Positions 26,551-38,923 are shown, counted from the stretch's first letter. The stretch is DNA of 64,000 nucleotides from Pseudooceanicola sp. (GCF_029213205.1 NZ_JARGNH010000012.1:50265-114264), one strand, 5' to 3'. Notes: generated by a model not told the origin, from the sequence alone. Made by a program: numbers and translations.

Positions 26551-27669
26551 ATGAAACTCAGCATCGAACGCGGCACGCTGCTCAAGGCGGTGGCACAGGC
26601 GCAGTCGGTTGTCGAACGGCGCAACACGATTCCGATCCTCGCCAATGTGCTGATCGAGGCCGAGGGCGATGCCGTCCGGTTCCGGGCCACCGATCTGGAT
26701 ATCGAGGTGGTCGATACCGTCCCGGCCAAGGTCGAGCGGGCGGGGGCGACCACGGTCAATGCGGTGACCCTGCATGAAATCGTGCGCAAATTGCCCGATG
26801 GCGCATTGGTGTCGCTGTCCGACGATGGTGCCTCGGGGCGGCTGGTGGTCGAGGCCGGGCGATCGAATTTTGCCCTGGCGACGCTGCCGAAAGAAGATTT
26901 TCCGCAGATGACCTCGTCGGAATACACCGCCAATTTCTCGGCCAAGGCGCCGGTACTGCGGCGGTTGTTCGACAAGTCCAAATTCGCGATTTCGACCGAG
27001 GAAACAAGGTATTATCTGAACGGCGTCTATATGCATGTCGCTGAATCCGATGGCGGGCGGGTGCTGCGCTGTGTGGCCACCGACGGACACAGGCTGGCCC
27101 GGATCGACGCGGATCTGCCCGCCGGGGCCGAGACGATGCCGGGCGTCATCGTGCCGCGCAAGACCGTGGGCGAGATGCGCAAGCTGCTGGATGACGATGA
27201 CGCGACCATCGCGGTGTCGGTGAGTGAAACCAAGGTGCGCTTTGCCACCCCCGGCATCACCCTGACCTCGAAAGTGATCGACGGCACATTCCCGGATTAC
27301 ACCCGGGTCATCCCGCAGAACAATCCGAAGCGGATGGAGGTCGATGCCGCCGATTTCGCCCGGGCGGTGGATCGGGTGGCGACGGTCAGCTCCGAGCGCT
27401 CACGCGCCGTCAAGCTGTCGCTGGACGAGGACCGGCTGGTGCTGAGCGTCAATGCGCCCGACACCGGGGCCGCCGAGGAAGAACTGGCAGTGGCCTATGG
27501 CGACGAGCCGCTGGAAATCGGCTTCAACGCCAAATACCTGCTGGAAATCGCCAGCCAGGTGGACCGCGAGAACGCGGTGTTCCTGTTCAATTCGGCCGGT
27601 GATCCGACAATGATGCGCGAAGGCAATGACACCAGCGCGGTCTATGTCGTGATGCCGATGCGGGTGTAA
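26551..27669 (+). CDS. dnaN: DNA polymerase III beta sliding clamp
   Basis: Ring-forming processivity clamp of 372 residues. It starts MKLSIERGTLLKAVAQAQSV and has the three-domain layout, with FRATDLDIEV in domain 1, TEETRYYLNGVYMH in domain 2 and the C-terminal AVYVVMPMRV that closes the peptide-binding pocket. The ATG at 26551 follows a purine-rich GGAGCGAGGG and matches the family start; an upstream in-frame start at 26497 adds 18 unrelated residues. Confidence 0.97.
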   Translation: MKLSIERGTLLKAVAQAQSVVERRNTIPILANVLIEAEGDAVRFRATDLDIEVVDTVPAKVERAGATTVNAVTLHEIVRKLPDGALVSLSDDGASGRLVVEAGRSNFALATLPKEDFPQMTSSEYTANFSAKAPVLRRLFDKSKFAISTEETRYYLNGVYMHVAESDGGRVLRCVATDGHRLARIDADLPAGAETMPGVIVPRKTVGEMRKLLDDDDATIAVSVSETKVRFATPGITLTSKVIDGTFPDYTRVIPQNNPKRMEVDAADFARAVDRVATVSSERSRAVKLSLDEDRLVLSVNAPDTGAAEEELAVAYGDEPLEIGFNAKYLLEIASQVDRENAVFLFNSAGDPTMMREGNDTSAVYVVMPMRV

Positions 27670-27687
27670 GTCAGGCTGCGCGCCGGG

Positions 27688-27740
27688 ACGCCGCTGACGC
27701 GGCGTTGCCGCCGGCGGGAGTATTTAGCGAAAGATGAAGA
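27688..27740 (+). repeat. Intergenic hairpin-plus-motif element, copy 2
   Basis: A 7-bp hairpin (ACGCCGC 27688-27694, GCGGCGT 27699-27705) is followed by GGCGGGAGTATTTAGCGAAA and GATGAAGAG. It lies between dnaN and recF, just before the recF start, and is the most divergent of the four copies. Confidence 0.5.
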
Positions 27741-27750
27741 GGGGGCCGGT

Positions 27751-28863
27751 TTGGCGGGTTTGTATCTGACCGAGCTGGCCCTGTCGCATTTCCGCTCGCA
27801 TCGGCGGGCAGAGATTGCACTGGATGGGCGTCCGGTGGCGATCTGGGGCCCGAACGGGGCTGGCAAGACCAATCTGATTGAAGCGGTCAGCCTGTTTTCG
27901 CCGGGCCGCGGGCTGCGCCGGGCGGCGGCCGAAGAGATGGCGCGGCGCCCCGAGGCGCTGGGCTGGCAGCTGCGCGGGCTGCTACGCTCGACCAGCCAGC
28001 TGCATGAGATCGAGATTTCCGCCGAGCCGGGCGCGGCACGCCAGCTGCGCATCGATGGCAAGGCGGCGACCCAGGCGGTGCTGGGCCGGATCGCCCGGGT
28101 GCTGTGGCTGGTGCCGAGCATGGATCGGCTGTGGATCGAGGGCGCGGACGGACGGCGGCGGTTTCTCGACCGGATGACGCTGTCATTCCTGCCCGGCCAT
28201 GCCGAGGTGTCGTTGACCTATGGCAAAGCGATGCGCGATCGCAACCGGTTGTTGAAAGACATGGTGCGCGATGGCCATTGGTATGTGGCGCTGGAACGCC
28301 AGATGGCTGAGACCGGGGCGCAGATCATGGCGAACCGGCGCCAGGCGCTGGCGCTGATCGCGGCGGCGCAGGGGGCGGCGAGCGCGGAATTTCCCGCCGC
28401 CGATCTGACGCTGACCCATGCCGAGGGGGTGTTGCCGGAGGGCGCAGCGGAACTGCGCGACGCGCTGTCGGAGGGGCGGGGCCGCGACATCGCCGCCGGG
28501 CGCAGCCTGATCGGGCCGCACCGGGTTGATCTGGAGGCGCAGTGGGCCGCCAAGGGGATTGCCGCGAAAGAGGCCTCGACCGGCGAGCAGAAAGCGCTGT
28601 TGATCTCGCTGATCCTGGCCAATGCCCGGGCGCTGGCCCAGGATTTCGGCGCCCCGCCGATCCTGTTGCTCGACGAGGTGGCGGCGCATCTTGACGCCAA
28701 TCGGCGCGCCGCGCTTTATGATGAGGTCGTCAGGCTGGGCGCGCAGGCCTGGATGACCGGCACCGGGCCGGAGCTGTTTGCTGATCTCGCCGGGCGGGCG
28801 CAATTTCTGGAAGTGACGGAGGAGGCGGGCGCCAGCCAGGTGACACCCAGGGAGAGCCTATGA
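27751..28863 (+). CDS. recF: DNA replication/repair protein RecF
   Basis: SMC-like ATPase of 370 residues that loads RecA at gaps. Walker A is GPNGAGKTNLIEAVSLFSPG near residues 33-50, the signature STGEQKALLISLILANA lies near 275, and Walker B is PPILLLDEVAAHLD. No ATG is available in frame near the start; TTG at 27751 with an AGAGGGGG upstream is the likely initiator, and a TTG at 27760 is an alternative. The stop overlaps the next gene (ATGA). Confidence 0.95.
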   Translation: MAGLYLTELALSHFRSHRRAEIALDGRPVAIWGPNGAGKTNLIEAVSLFSPGRGLRRAAAEEMARRPEALGWQLRGLLRSTSQLHEIEISAEPGAARQLRIDGKAATQAVLGRIARVLWLVPSMDRLWIEGADGRRRFLDRMTLSFLPGHAEVSLTYGKAMRDRNRLLKDMVRDGHWYVALERQMAETGAQIMANRRQALALIAAAQGAASAEFPAADLTLTHAEGVLPEGAAELRDALSEGRGRDIAAGRSLIGPHRVDLEAQWAAKGIAAKEASTGEQKALLISLILANARALAQDFGAPPILLLDEVAAHLDANRRAALYDEVVRLGAQAWMTGTGPELFADLAGRAQFLEVTEEAGASQVTPRESL

Positions 28864-29291
28864 AATCGCAACGGGTTACGCTGATCACCCTCGGGGTCAA
28901 CGATCTGGATCGCGCCCGCGCCTTTTATGGAGCGCTGGGCTGGGAACCGGTGCCGGGGCCGCCAGGGGTGGTGTTCTATCAGATGGATGGAATGGCGCTG
29001 GGCCTGTTCGGGCGCGGCCCGCTGGCCGCGGATCAGGGCCGTCCGGGCGCAGCCCTGGGCACCGGGGCGATGACCTTGGCGCAGAATTTTGCGAGCGAGG
29101 CTGAGGTCGACGCGGCGTTCGACGCCGCCATCGCGGCGGGTGCCGTTGCGCTGAAACGCCCCGAGAAGGTGTTCTGGGGCGGCTATTCCGGCTATTACGC
29201 CGATCCGGACGGCCATGTCTGGGAATTGGCGATGAACCCGTTCTGGACGCTGGATTCGACCGGGCGGCTGACCATCCCCCTGCCTGAATGA
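28860..29291 (+). CDS. VOC-family (glyoxalase/bleomycin-resistance fold) protein
   Basis: A 143-residue protein with paired beta-alpha-beta-beta-beta modules. ITLGVNDLDRARAFYGALGW is the standard VOC start, and the second module ends YYADPDGHVWELAMNP with the conserved metal-ligand glutamate. It overlaps recF by four bases and so is coupled to it, an unusual neighbour for recF. The substrate is unknown; members include lactoylglutathione lyases, dioxygenases and drug-binding proteins. Confidence 0.85.
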   Translation: MKSQRVTLITLGVNDLDRARAFYGALGWEPVPGPPGVVFYQMDGMALGLFGRGPLAADQGRPGAALGTGAMTLAQNFASEAEVDAAFDAAIAAGAVALKRPEKVFWGGYSGYYADPDGHVWELAMNPFWTLDSTGRLTIPLPE

Positions 29292-29370
29292 CACCTGCCG
29301 CAACGGCGCGCGGATATCTAAGTGGTTTTGTCATTGGATTGATCCCGGCGCGATTGCTAACCTCGCCGGG

Positions 29371-31845
29371 ATGAAATGGCTTGTTCTCATATGGCTGGTG
29401 CTGGCCCCGGCTGCCGGGCTTGCCGATGGGCGTCTGGCGCTGGTGTTCGGCAACGACCGCTATGACCACCTGCGGCCGCTGGCCAATGCCGGGGCGGATG
29501 CCGATGCGGTCGCCGACACGCTGGAAGCCCTGGGGTTCGAGGTGCTGCGCGAGCGCGACCGCGATCTGCGCCGGATGCGGCGGGCGCTGGAGGATCTGGA
29601 ATATGATGGCCAGGACGCCGAGGTGGTGCTGGTCTATTTCGCCGGGCACGGGTTTGAAGTGGCGGGCGACAACCGGCTGCTGCCGGTGGACGCGGTGACC
29701 GGCAGCATCGAGACGCTGATCGAGGGCAGCCTGTCGCTGAACGATATCCGCACGCTGGTCGCCCGGATCGCCAAGGTCGGGATCGTGCTGGTCGATGCCT
29801 GTCGCGAGGATCCCTTTGTCGCCAGCGGTGCCGGGCGCAGTGGCGTCGCGCTGAACGGGGCGCAGACGCGTCCCGGCTTTGCGGCGGTCGACAAGGCCGA
29901 AGGCACCCTGGTCGGCTTTGCCACCGCGCCGGGGGATACCGCCTTGGACGGGGTGGATGGCCATTCGCCCTTTGCCAGCGCGCTGATCCGGCATCTGGCG
30001 ACCCCGGGGCTTGAGGTGCGTTCGGTCCTGACGCTGGTGCAGCAAGAGGTCTATGACCGCACCCGTGGCGATCAGCTGCCCTATGTCGAAAGCGCCCTGC
30101 CGAGGCTGTTCTTTGCGGCGCAGGCGCAGGATCAGCTGCCCGAGCGTGAGCGGCTGCTGCTGGCGATGGCCGGGCTGAACCCGGACCTGCGGGCTGAGGT
30201 CGAAAAGGCGGCCGCGGCGGCGAACATGCCGCTGGCGCCGCTCTATGGCGCGCTGATTGGCGCCGGGTTGGCAAGGGAATCCGCCGACGACCGGGCCAGG
30301 ATGCTGATTGATGCCGCCCGCGCCTATACCGAGACCCGCGAGCGGCTGAGCAACCTGGCGGCGCAGGATGCCGAGGTGTCGCGGCTGCGCGATACGGCGG
30401 CCGAGCGGCTGGACCTCGGTGATTTCAGCGGTGCGATGGCGGCGCTGGATCTGGCGGCGGCGCGGGACCGGGACTCAGGCACGCAGCTTGAGGCGAATCT
30501 GGTGGCGCGCCGATTGTCCGAGGCCGAGAGCCTGACGCTGAAGGCCGGTGTCGCCAAGACGGCGCTGGATTATCCGGTGGCGGTGGCGGCGCTGACCCAG
30601 GCGGCGGCGCTGCATGCCGGGATCGCCGGGTTGGATGTGGCGGATGCGGACCGCAGAAAGCGGACCTGGCTGCTGGCCGATCTGGGGGAAATTCACCGCC
30701 GCCTCGGGGCGACAGACGCGGCAATGCAAAGCTATTCCGAGATGCAGGCGGCCGCCCTGGCCCGGCTTGCGGCAGCGCCCGACACCCACGAGGCCGAATA
30801 TGACCTCGCCGCGACCTATGACCGGATTGGCGAGGTCGAAGTGCTGCAAGGCGATCTGCCCGCCGCGCAATCGTGGTATGCAAAGGCCTACGAAATCACC
30901 GCGCGGTTGGTGGCGCTGGAACCCGACAATCAGAAATGGCAGCGCGGTCTTGGCGTGTCGTTCTTCCGGGCCGGTGAGGTCCGCTTCTGGCAGGGCGATC
31001 TGCAAGGCGCCTTGACCGCTTATTCGCAAGGCTTGGAGCACAGCCAGAGGCGCGCGGCGTTGGCGCCCGAGGACGCCGCGCTTCAGCGGGACATTGCGGC
31101 AAACCATACCCGGATCGGCGATGTGAATATTGCCCTGGGTGAAGGGATCGCGGCGCTGGGCGCATTTCGCGCGGCTCTGGAAATCTCTGAGGCCTTGGCC
31201 GCACTCGATCCGGCGGATGCCGCGCGCCAGCGGGATGTGTCCGTGAACCATGGTCGAGTGGGCGTGGCCTACCAGGCTCTGGGTGACCTTCCGGCGGCAT
31301 TGGGGGCCTATCAGGATTCCTTCGACATCATCGAACAACTTCTGACGAAGGACCCCAGCAACACCGGGTTGCAGAGCGAAAGCGCAGTCGGACAAGGCCT
31401 GATCGGGCAGGTGCTTGAGGCGCAGAGCGATCTGCCGGGTGCTCTGAGAGCCTATCAGGCGAGCAAGGCAATCCAGGAACGCCTTGTCGCGCAAGACCCC
31501 AGTAATGGGGTATGGGGGCGCGACCTGTCGGTGACCTATAACAAGATCGGCGGGATCAAACGGAAACAGGGCGACGCGACGGCGGCCTATGCCGCCTTTC
31601 AGGCCTCACTGGCGACCGTCCAGAGATTTGCCGATCGCGACCCGAGCCAAGCGACCTGGCAGCGCGATCTGGTGGTGTCCCATTACAACCTGGCGCTGGT
31701 TGGCCCGACGCCGCGCGCGCATTATTCCCGGGCCCTGGAGGTCGTGGAAAGCATGATCGAGAAAGGCATTCTCGCACCGCCGGATGCGTTCCTGCCCGGC
31801 CTGCTGCGCAAGAAACTCGACGCGCTGCCGCCGGGTTCCCCCTGA
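29371..31845 (+). CDS. Exported caspase-like (peptidase C14) protein with TPR repeats
   Basis: A predicted secreted 824-residue protein. A short signal peptide (MKWLVLIWLVLAPAAGLA) is followed by a caspase p20-type domain, residues 19-255. It starts RLALVFGNDRYDHLRPLANA and carries the catalytic dyad His93 in YFAGHGFE and Cys144 in LVDACRED. From about residue 270 the chain is helical, with multiple TPR-like units each containing GDLPAAL- or ALxAYxxS-type pairs. Metacaspase-like TPR proteins are common in alphaproteobacteria, but targets are unknown. It separates recF (with the VOC gene) from gyrB. Confidence 0.88.
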   Translation: MKWLVLIWLVLAPAAGLADGRLALVFGNDRYDHLRPLANAGADADAVADTLEALGFEVLRERDRDLRRMRRALEDLEYDGQDAEVVLVYFAGHGFEVAGDNRLLPVDAVTGSIETLIEGSLSLNDIRTLVARIAKVGIVLVDACREDPFVASGAGRSGVALNGAQTRPGFAAVDKAEGTLVGFATAPGDTALDGVDGHSPFASALIRHLATPGLEVRSVLTLVQQEVYDRTRGDQLPYVESALPRLFFAAQAQDQLPERERLLLAMAGLNPDLRAEVEKAAAAANMPLAPLYGALIGAGLARESADDRARMLIDAARAYTETRERLSNLAAQDAEVSRLRDTAAERLDLGDFSGAMAALDLAAARDRDSGTQLEANLVARRLSEAESLTLKAGVAKTALDYPVAVAALTQAAALHAGIAGLDVADADRRKRTWLLADLGEIHRRLGATDAAMQSYSEMQAAALARLAAAPDTHEAEYDLAATYDRIGEVEVLQGDLPAAQSWYAKAYEITARLVALEPDNQKWQRGLGVSFFRAGEVRFWQGDLQGALTAYSQGLEHSQRRAALAPEDAALQRDIAANHTRIGDVNIALGEGIAALGAFRAALEISEALAALDPADAARQRDVSVNHGRVGVAYQALGDLPAALGAYQDSFDIIEQLLTKDPSNTGLQSESAVGQGLIGQVLEAQSDLPGALRAYQASKAIQERLVAQDPSNGVWGRDLSVTYNKIGGIKRKQGDATAAYAAFQASLATVQRFADRDPSQATWQRDLVVSHYNLALVGPTPRAHYSRALEVVESMIEKGILAPPDAFLPGLLRKKLDALPPGSP

Positions 31846-31896
31846 CCCCTAAATCTTGTGTCTGCGACGTGACATTCCCCCCACGGAGCGCTATAA

Positions 31897-34836
<2,940 letters not shown>

Positions 34837-34869
34837 CTTGTCACAAGACGGGTCCGCGATGGGCTGCGG

Positions 34870-35262
34870 CTACCCAAGCTCGAGAAACGCGCGAAGCAGG
34901 TTCTCGCGTGTGAGAACCCCGACAAGCGCGGTGCCTTCTGTCACCGGGTAGGCGCGATACGGCTTTTCCTGAAAGACCTCTGCCGCGGCAATGATGTCGA
35001 TATCGGCCTGAAGCGTCACGACACTGCGCGACATGTGATTCCCGACCGTATCTGACCATTGCTGGTAATAGCTGGCATTGAGGGCCGACCGGAAGCAATC
35101 CTTGGGGGTCAGGACGCCCAGGAGCTCGCCCGCCTCGCCGCAGATGCAGGCGAGGGGCTGCGCGGCGGCGAGCAGTCGGGCAATGGCGTCGCGCATGGGG
35201 CAGCCTTCATCGAGCAGAAGAAATTCGCGCGACATGATGGTGGTGACTTCTCGTTCAGCCAT
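34870..35262 (-). CDS. CBS-domain pair protein
   Basis: A 130-residue protein made of two CBS domains, the first with DEGCPMRDAIARLLAAAQPL and GVLTPKDCFR, the second with ADIDIIAAAEVFQEKPYRAY, PVTEG and GVLTRENLLR. CBS pairs sense adenine nucleotides. The ATG at 35262 has GGGAGG upstream and overlaps the nqrM stop by eight bases, so it is translated from the nqr operon. It may regulate the complex according to cell energy state, which is inference. Confidence 0.85.
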   Translation of the reverse strand: MAEREVTTIMSREFLLLDEGCPMRDAIARLLAAAQPLACICGEAGELLGVLTPKDCFRSALNASYYQQWSDTVGNHMSRSVVTLQADIDIIAAAEVFQEKPYRAYPVTEGTALVGVLTRENLLRAFLELG

Positions 35263-35419
35263 GTCTCTGGGCCTCCCTGCGGCGCGGACAGATGTCGCAA
35301 TGCCCCGCACAGGCGGCAGCTCCGCAGCTGTCGCTTGGCGGTCGTCCGGTCAGCATCAACCCGAGGCCGAGCCCCCCGGCGGTGATCAGAATGATGCCAA
35401 AGACCAGGATGAATTCCAT
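35255..35419 (-). CDS. nqrM: NqrM, (Na+)-NQR maturation factor
   Basis: A 54-codon gene. One N-terminal helix (EFILVFGIILITAGGLGLGL) is followed by a cysteine-rich tail SCGAAACAGHCDICPRR. That cysteine arrangement is the NqrM (DUF539) hallmark; the protein helps deliver iron to the NqrD/NqrE site. It starts three bases after the apbE stop and its end overlaps the CBS gene, so it belongs to the nqr operon. Confidence 0.9.
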   Translation of the reverse strand: MEFILVFGIILITAGGLGLGLMLTGRPPSDSCGAAACAGHCDICPRRREAQRHG

Positions 35420-35422
35420 GGA

Positions 35423-36430
35423 TCAGATCCTTTCCAGACCGTCCGACAGGGTGCCGGTCGTGACAAGGTCCGGCGCGCTGTTCGCCCGGTTCAGGACAAA
35501 GAGGGCGCTCAGGTCATTCCGCTTTGCGAGCTGCTGGCCCAGTTCCGGCCCTGCCGCCATCAATGCCGTTGCCCAGCCATCCGCCACAATCGCCGTTTCG
35601 GCCAGAACCGTGACCGAGAGAAGCGATGACCGCCGGGGGCCTTGCCGGTCCGGCGCGATGATATGGCCATAGCTCTGTCCGGCGAAGTCATAGCCGTTCA
35701 CCTTGTTGCCAGAGGTCGCGAGCGCGGCGTCGCCAAGCGCGAGAGTCGCGACGAGGCCCGTTTGGCCGACCCGCGGATCTTCGACACCAGCCCGCCAGGC
35801 GCGCCCGTCCGGATGTGCGCCCCAGGCGATGATTTCTCCGCCGAACTCGATAAAGCCGGCCTCGGCCCCCACCCCGCGCGCCAGCGCCGCCAGCCGGTCG
35901 AGCGCATGGCCCTTGGCGATGCCGCAGGGATCAAAAGTGGTGCCATCGGTGGTCTTGACGATGCGGCTGCCCGCGACCTCGATCTGCCGCCAGTCCGGCC
36001 TGTCCGAGCCGTCGCTGATCGGGCCGAAGCCGAAGCGTGCGACCAGCGGGCCAACGGTCGGGTCAAACTGCCCCCCGCTGGCGCCTGCAATGGCAAGCGA
36101 CTGCCTGGCCACCAGTAGCAGATCATCCCCCCGGGCGGTCGCGCCGGCCTGTGCCCTGTTGAATGCGGTCACGACACTGTCTCTGCGCCACGGTGACAGC
36201 GCCGCATCGAGCGCGGACAGGCGTGTTTCGGCCCGGTTTGCGAATTCGGCGAGCGGCAGGCTGTCGGGCAGGAGGGCGTGCCAGCTTGTGCCGAAAGCGG
36301 CGCCCGAGACCGCGCGCAGCGGCGGCGTGCGCCCGATCACTGGAACGGCCGCAAGGCCGGAGGCCAGGGCGGCCAGCCCGCCGCCGATGGCCAGGACACC
36401 GCGCCTGTGCAGTCTGCCGCATTGATGCAT
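35423..36430 (-). CDS. apbE: FAD:protein FMN transferase (ApbE)
   Basis: Flavin transferase of 335 residues that covalently attaches FMN to Thr/Ser in NqrC (and NqrB) on the periplasmic side. The N-terminus MHQCGRLHRRGVLAIGGGLA looks like a Tat or Sec signal. The ApbE core shows FGTSWHALLP, LSPWRRDSVVTAFN, GQFDPTVGPLV and DPCGIAKGHALDR with the Mg/FAD-binding residues. A GGAGG upstream selects the ATG at 36430, four bases after the nqrF stop. Confidence 0.94.
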   Translation of the reverse strand: MHQCGRLHRRGVLAIGGGLAALASGLAAVPVIGRTPPLRAVSGAAFGTSWHALLPDSLPLAEFANRAETRLSALDAALSPWRRDSVVTAFNRAQAGATARGDDLLLVARQSLAIAGASGGQFDPTVGPLVARFGFGPISDGSDRPDWRQIEVAGSRIVKTTDGTTFDPCGIAKGHALDRLAALARGVGAEAGFIEFGGEIIAWGAHPDGRAWRAGVEDPRVGQTGLVATLALGDAALATSGNKVNGYDFAGQSYGHIIAPDRQGPRRSSLLSVTVLAETAIVADGWATALMAAGPELGQQLAKRNDLSALFVLNRANSAPDLVTTGTLSDGLERI

Positions 36431-36434
36431 CGCT

Positions 36435-37655
36435 CTATCCTCCGAAATCGTCATTGAAGATCATATGCCGTTCGACGCCGAGCTTGCGCAGGGTCGCGAG
36501 CACTGCGGAAATCATCAGCGGCGGACCGCAGAGGTAATATTCGCAGCTTTCCGGCGCCGGGTGCCGGGCCATGTGACGTTCCAGGATCGTGTGAATGAAC
36601 CCGGTCGGCCCCTGCCAGCGGTCGCCGGGTCCGGGATCGGACAGGGCGGCAATCCATTCGAAGCTCTTGTGCGCCGCGTGGATGGCCTCGAACTCCTCGA
36701 CATAGAAAAGGTCGGCCTTGGTCCGGGCGCCATAGAAATAGGTGATGCGGCGATCCGTGCCGCGCGCGACCTGTTCGTGCACCATGGACCTGAGCGGTGC
36801 CATGCCCACGCCGCCGCCGACCAGAACGATGTCGTTGGCCGTGTCCTGCACATGGAACTCTCCGAAGGGGCCGGAGACTTCGACCGGGTCGCCGCGCCGA
36901 CGCGAAAACAGCCAGGAGGAGACGACGCCGGGCGGTATCTCCGCCTCTTTCCCGGCGGGCGGCGCGGCCAGACGGATGTTGAAGACCAGCGTTCCGGCGT
37001 CTTCCGGTCGGTTTGCCACCGAATAGGCACGGGTCACGGGCGCGTCAGACCGGCTTGTGAGGCGGGCCCAGCCGGCATGGTCCCAGGCCAGCGCATGGGC
37101 CGGCTCGATGGCGACATCCGAGAAGTCGAGCGTATAGGCTGGGGCAGTCAGCTGCATGAAGCCGCCCGCGCGGAAGGGAATGTCGCGTGGCACCTTCGGA
37201 CGCAGAACCAGTTCGCGGATGAGCGGGGCCATCATCCGGTTCGAAACCACTTCGCAAGTGAAGGTTTCGGCGGCGAGAATGTCGCCGGGCACGGTGACCG
37301 CGACATCGCCACCCAGGACAAGCTGGCAGGCGAGCCGGGTATTCGCCCGCCGTTCCGCCGCGGACAGCAGGCTGATTTCGGTCGGACGCAGCGGCGCGCA
37401 GCCCGGCCCGGTGGCCTGGACCCGGCACAGGCCGCAGGTGCCGCTGCCCCCGCAGCCCGCCGGAATCGGAACTCCCGCGCCATGCAGCGTGGACAGTAGC
37501 GTCTCGCCCTGTTTGGCGATGATCGGCGGGCCGTCGTTGACTGTCACCTGGCTTTCTCCGCGCGGTAGCCACAATGAGCGGGCAGCCAGCAGACCCAGGC
37601 TGAGAACCAGGACCAGCGTGATCATGATGCCGGAGCCGACAAGAATCTCGGTCAT
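36435..37655 (-). CDS. nqrF: Na+-translocating NADH:quinone reductase subunit F
   Basis: NADH-oxidising subunit of 406 residues: one N-terminal helix, then a [2Fe-2S] ferredoxin domain with Cys68, Cys74, Cys77 and Cys110 (GCGGSGTCGLC), an FAD domain with TRAYSVANRPED, and an NAD domain with LVGGGVGMAPLRSMV and CEYYLCGPPLM. The end FNDDFGG matches NqrF. The ATG overlaps the nqrE stop. It accepts hydride from NADH and passes electrons to the NqrD/E iron centre. Confidence 0.95.
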   Translation of the reverse strand: MTEILVGSGIMITLVLVLSLGLLAARSLWLPRGESQVTVNDGPPIIAKQGETLLSTLHGAGVPIPAGCGGSGTCGLCRVQATGPGCAPLRPTEISLLSAAERRANTRLACQLVLGGDVAVTVPGDILAAETFTCEVVSNRMMAPLIRELVLRPKVPRDIPFRAGGFMQLTAPAYTLDFSDVAIEPAHALAWDHAGWARLTSRSDAPVTRAYSVANRPEDAGTLVFNIRLAAPPAGKEAEIPPGVVSSWLFSRRRGDPVEVSGPFGEFHVQDTANDIVLVGGGVGMAPLRSMVHEQVARGTDRRITYFYGARTKADLFYVEEFEAIHAAHKSFEWIAALSDPGPGDRWQGPTGFIHTILERHMARHPAPESCEYYLCGPPLMISAVLATLRKLGVERHMIFNDDFGG

Positions 37656-38263
37656 GAGGTCACCATCTGGGCGAAGGCCGAGAACCCGAGCGAGAGCATC
37701 CCGGTCAGCAGAAACGCCACGCCAAGGCCGCGCAGGCCCGCCGGAAGGTCGGCATAGGCCAGCCGCTTGCGGATCGCGGCCAGCATGATGACCGCCAGCG
37801 CGAACCCGGCGCCGGAGCCAAATCCGAAGACCGCGCTTTCGGCGAGGTCGTAGCGCCGTTCGACCATGAACAGGCTGCCGGCAAGGATGGCGCATTGCAC
37901 CGTCAGCAGCGGCAGGAACGACCCGAAGGCGGCATGGATCGCCGGCACAAACCTTTGCAGCAGAATTTCGAGAAGCTGGACCGTGGCGGCGATTACTCCG
38001 ATGAAGGCCAGCAGCGCCAGATAGCTGAGGTCGATCTCGGGATGGCCAGCCCAGCCCCAGGCCCCGGGCGCGAGAAACAGATCGTAAACCAGCCGGTTGA
38101 GTGGGACCGTCAGGCCGAGGACGAACATCATCGTGACACCCAGCCCGAGAGCAGCTTCGACCCGGCGCGACAGGGCCAGAAAGGTGCAGAGGCCCAGGAA
38201 GAAGGTCAGCGGCATGTTCTCGACGAACATGGCCCTGAGAAAGAGGCTGCCCAGCTCGGTCAT
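37652..38263 (-). CDS. nqrE: Na+-NQR subunit E
   Basis: A 203-residue membrane subunit with six helices. Cys26 (FLGLCTFLAL) and Cys124 (LLTVQCAILAG) correspond to the two cysteines that bind the intramembrane iron centre together with NqrD. It overlaps nqrD and nqrF by four bases each. Confidence 0.95.
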   Translation of the reverse strand: MTELGSLFLRAMFVENMPLTFFLGLCTFLALSRRVEAALGLGVTMMFVLGLTVPLNRLVYDLFLAPGAWGWAGHPEIDLSYLALLAFIGVIAATVQLLEILLQRFVPAIHAAFGSFLPLLTVQCAILAGSLFMVERRYDLAESAVFGFGSGAGFALAVIMLAAIRKRLAYADLPAGLRGLGVAFLLTGMLSLGFSAFAQMVTS

Positions 38264-38922
38264 TCCCCGGCCTCCCGCCGCCGCGGCGGCGTATGGGCCG
38301 GCGGCTCGACCTGCTCCGGCAGGGCAGAGCGGATCGCCCAGACCAGGAGTCCCAGCAGGAAGAAGGCGCTCGGAGCCAGCAGCATCAGGTTCAGCGGAAC
38401 GAACCAGCCGCCATCCTCGACACTCCGCAGAACCGGTTGGCCCATAAGAGTGCCCTTGCCCAGGACTTCGCGGATTGTACCGATCACGATCAGGATCAGC
38501 GAATAGCCCAGCCCGTTGCCCGCAGCGTCGACCACCGAGGGGATCACCGGATTGCTGCGGGCAAAGGACTCGGTCCGCCCCAGAACAAGGCAATTGGTGG
38601 TGATCAGGCTGACAAAGACCGACAGCCTCTGGCTGATGCCAAAGAAATAGGCCTGAAGCACCTGGTCGATGACGATGACCAACGAGGCAACAATGAGGAT
38701 CTGGAGGATCAGGCGGATGCTGACCGGGATATGTCGCCGGATCATGCTGATGATCGCTGCCGACAGCACCAGCACCACGGTCAGGGAAACCGACATCGTC
38801 AGCGCGGTGTCGAGCGATGTGGTCACCGCCAGCGCCGAACAGATGCCGAGGATCTGGAGCGTGATCGGATTTTCCCGGATCAACGGCGACAGGAACGTCT
38901 GGCGGAGTGCGGGCCGGGCCAT
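38260..38922 (-). CDS. nqrD: Na+-NQR subunit D
   Basis: A 220-residue membrane subunit homologous to NqrE in inverted topology. Cys28 (LGICSALAV) and Cys111 (TTNCLVLGRTE) supply the other two iron ligands. Length and motifs are canonical apart from a Pro/Arg-rich tail. The nqrC stop lies two bases upstream. Confidence 0.95.
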   Translation of the reverse strand: MARPALRQTFLSPLIRENPITLQILGICSALAVTTSLDTALTMSVSLTVVLVLSAAIISMIRRHIPVSIRLILQILIVASLVIVIDQVLQAYFFGISQRLSVFVSLITTNCLVLGRTESFARSNPVIPSVVDAAGNGLGYSLILIVIGTIREVLGKGTLMGQPVLRSVEDGGWFVPLNLMLLAPSAFFLLGLLVWAIRSALPEQVEPPAHTPPRRREAGE

Positions 38923-38923
38923 C

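Noticed and set aside
24723..26981. 752-codon minus-strand open frame
   Set aside because: Antisense to dnaA and the start of dnaN, with no recognisable domain.
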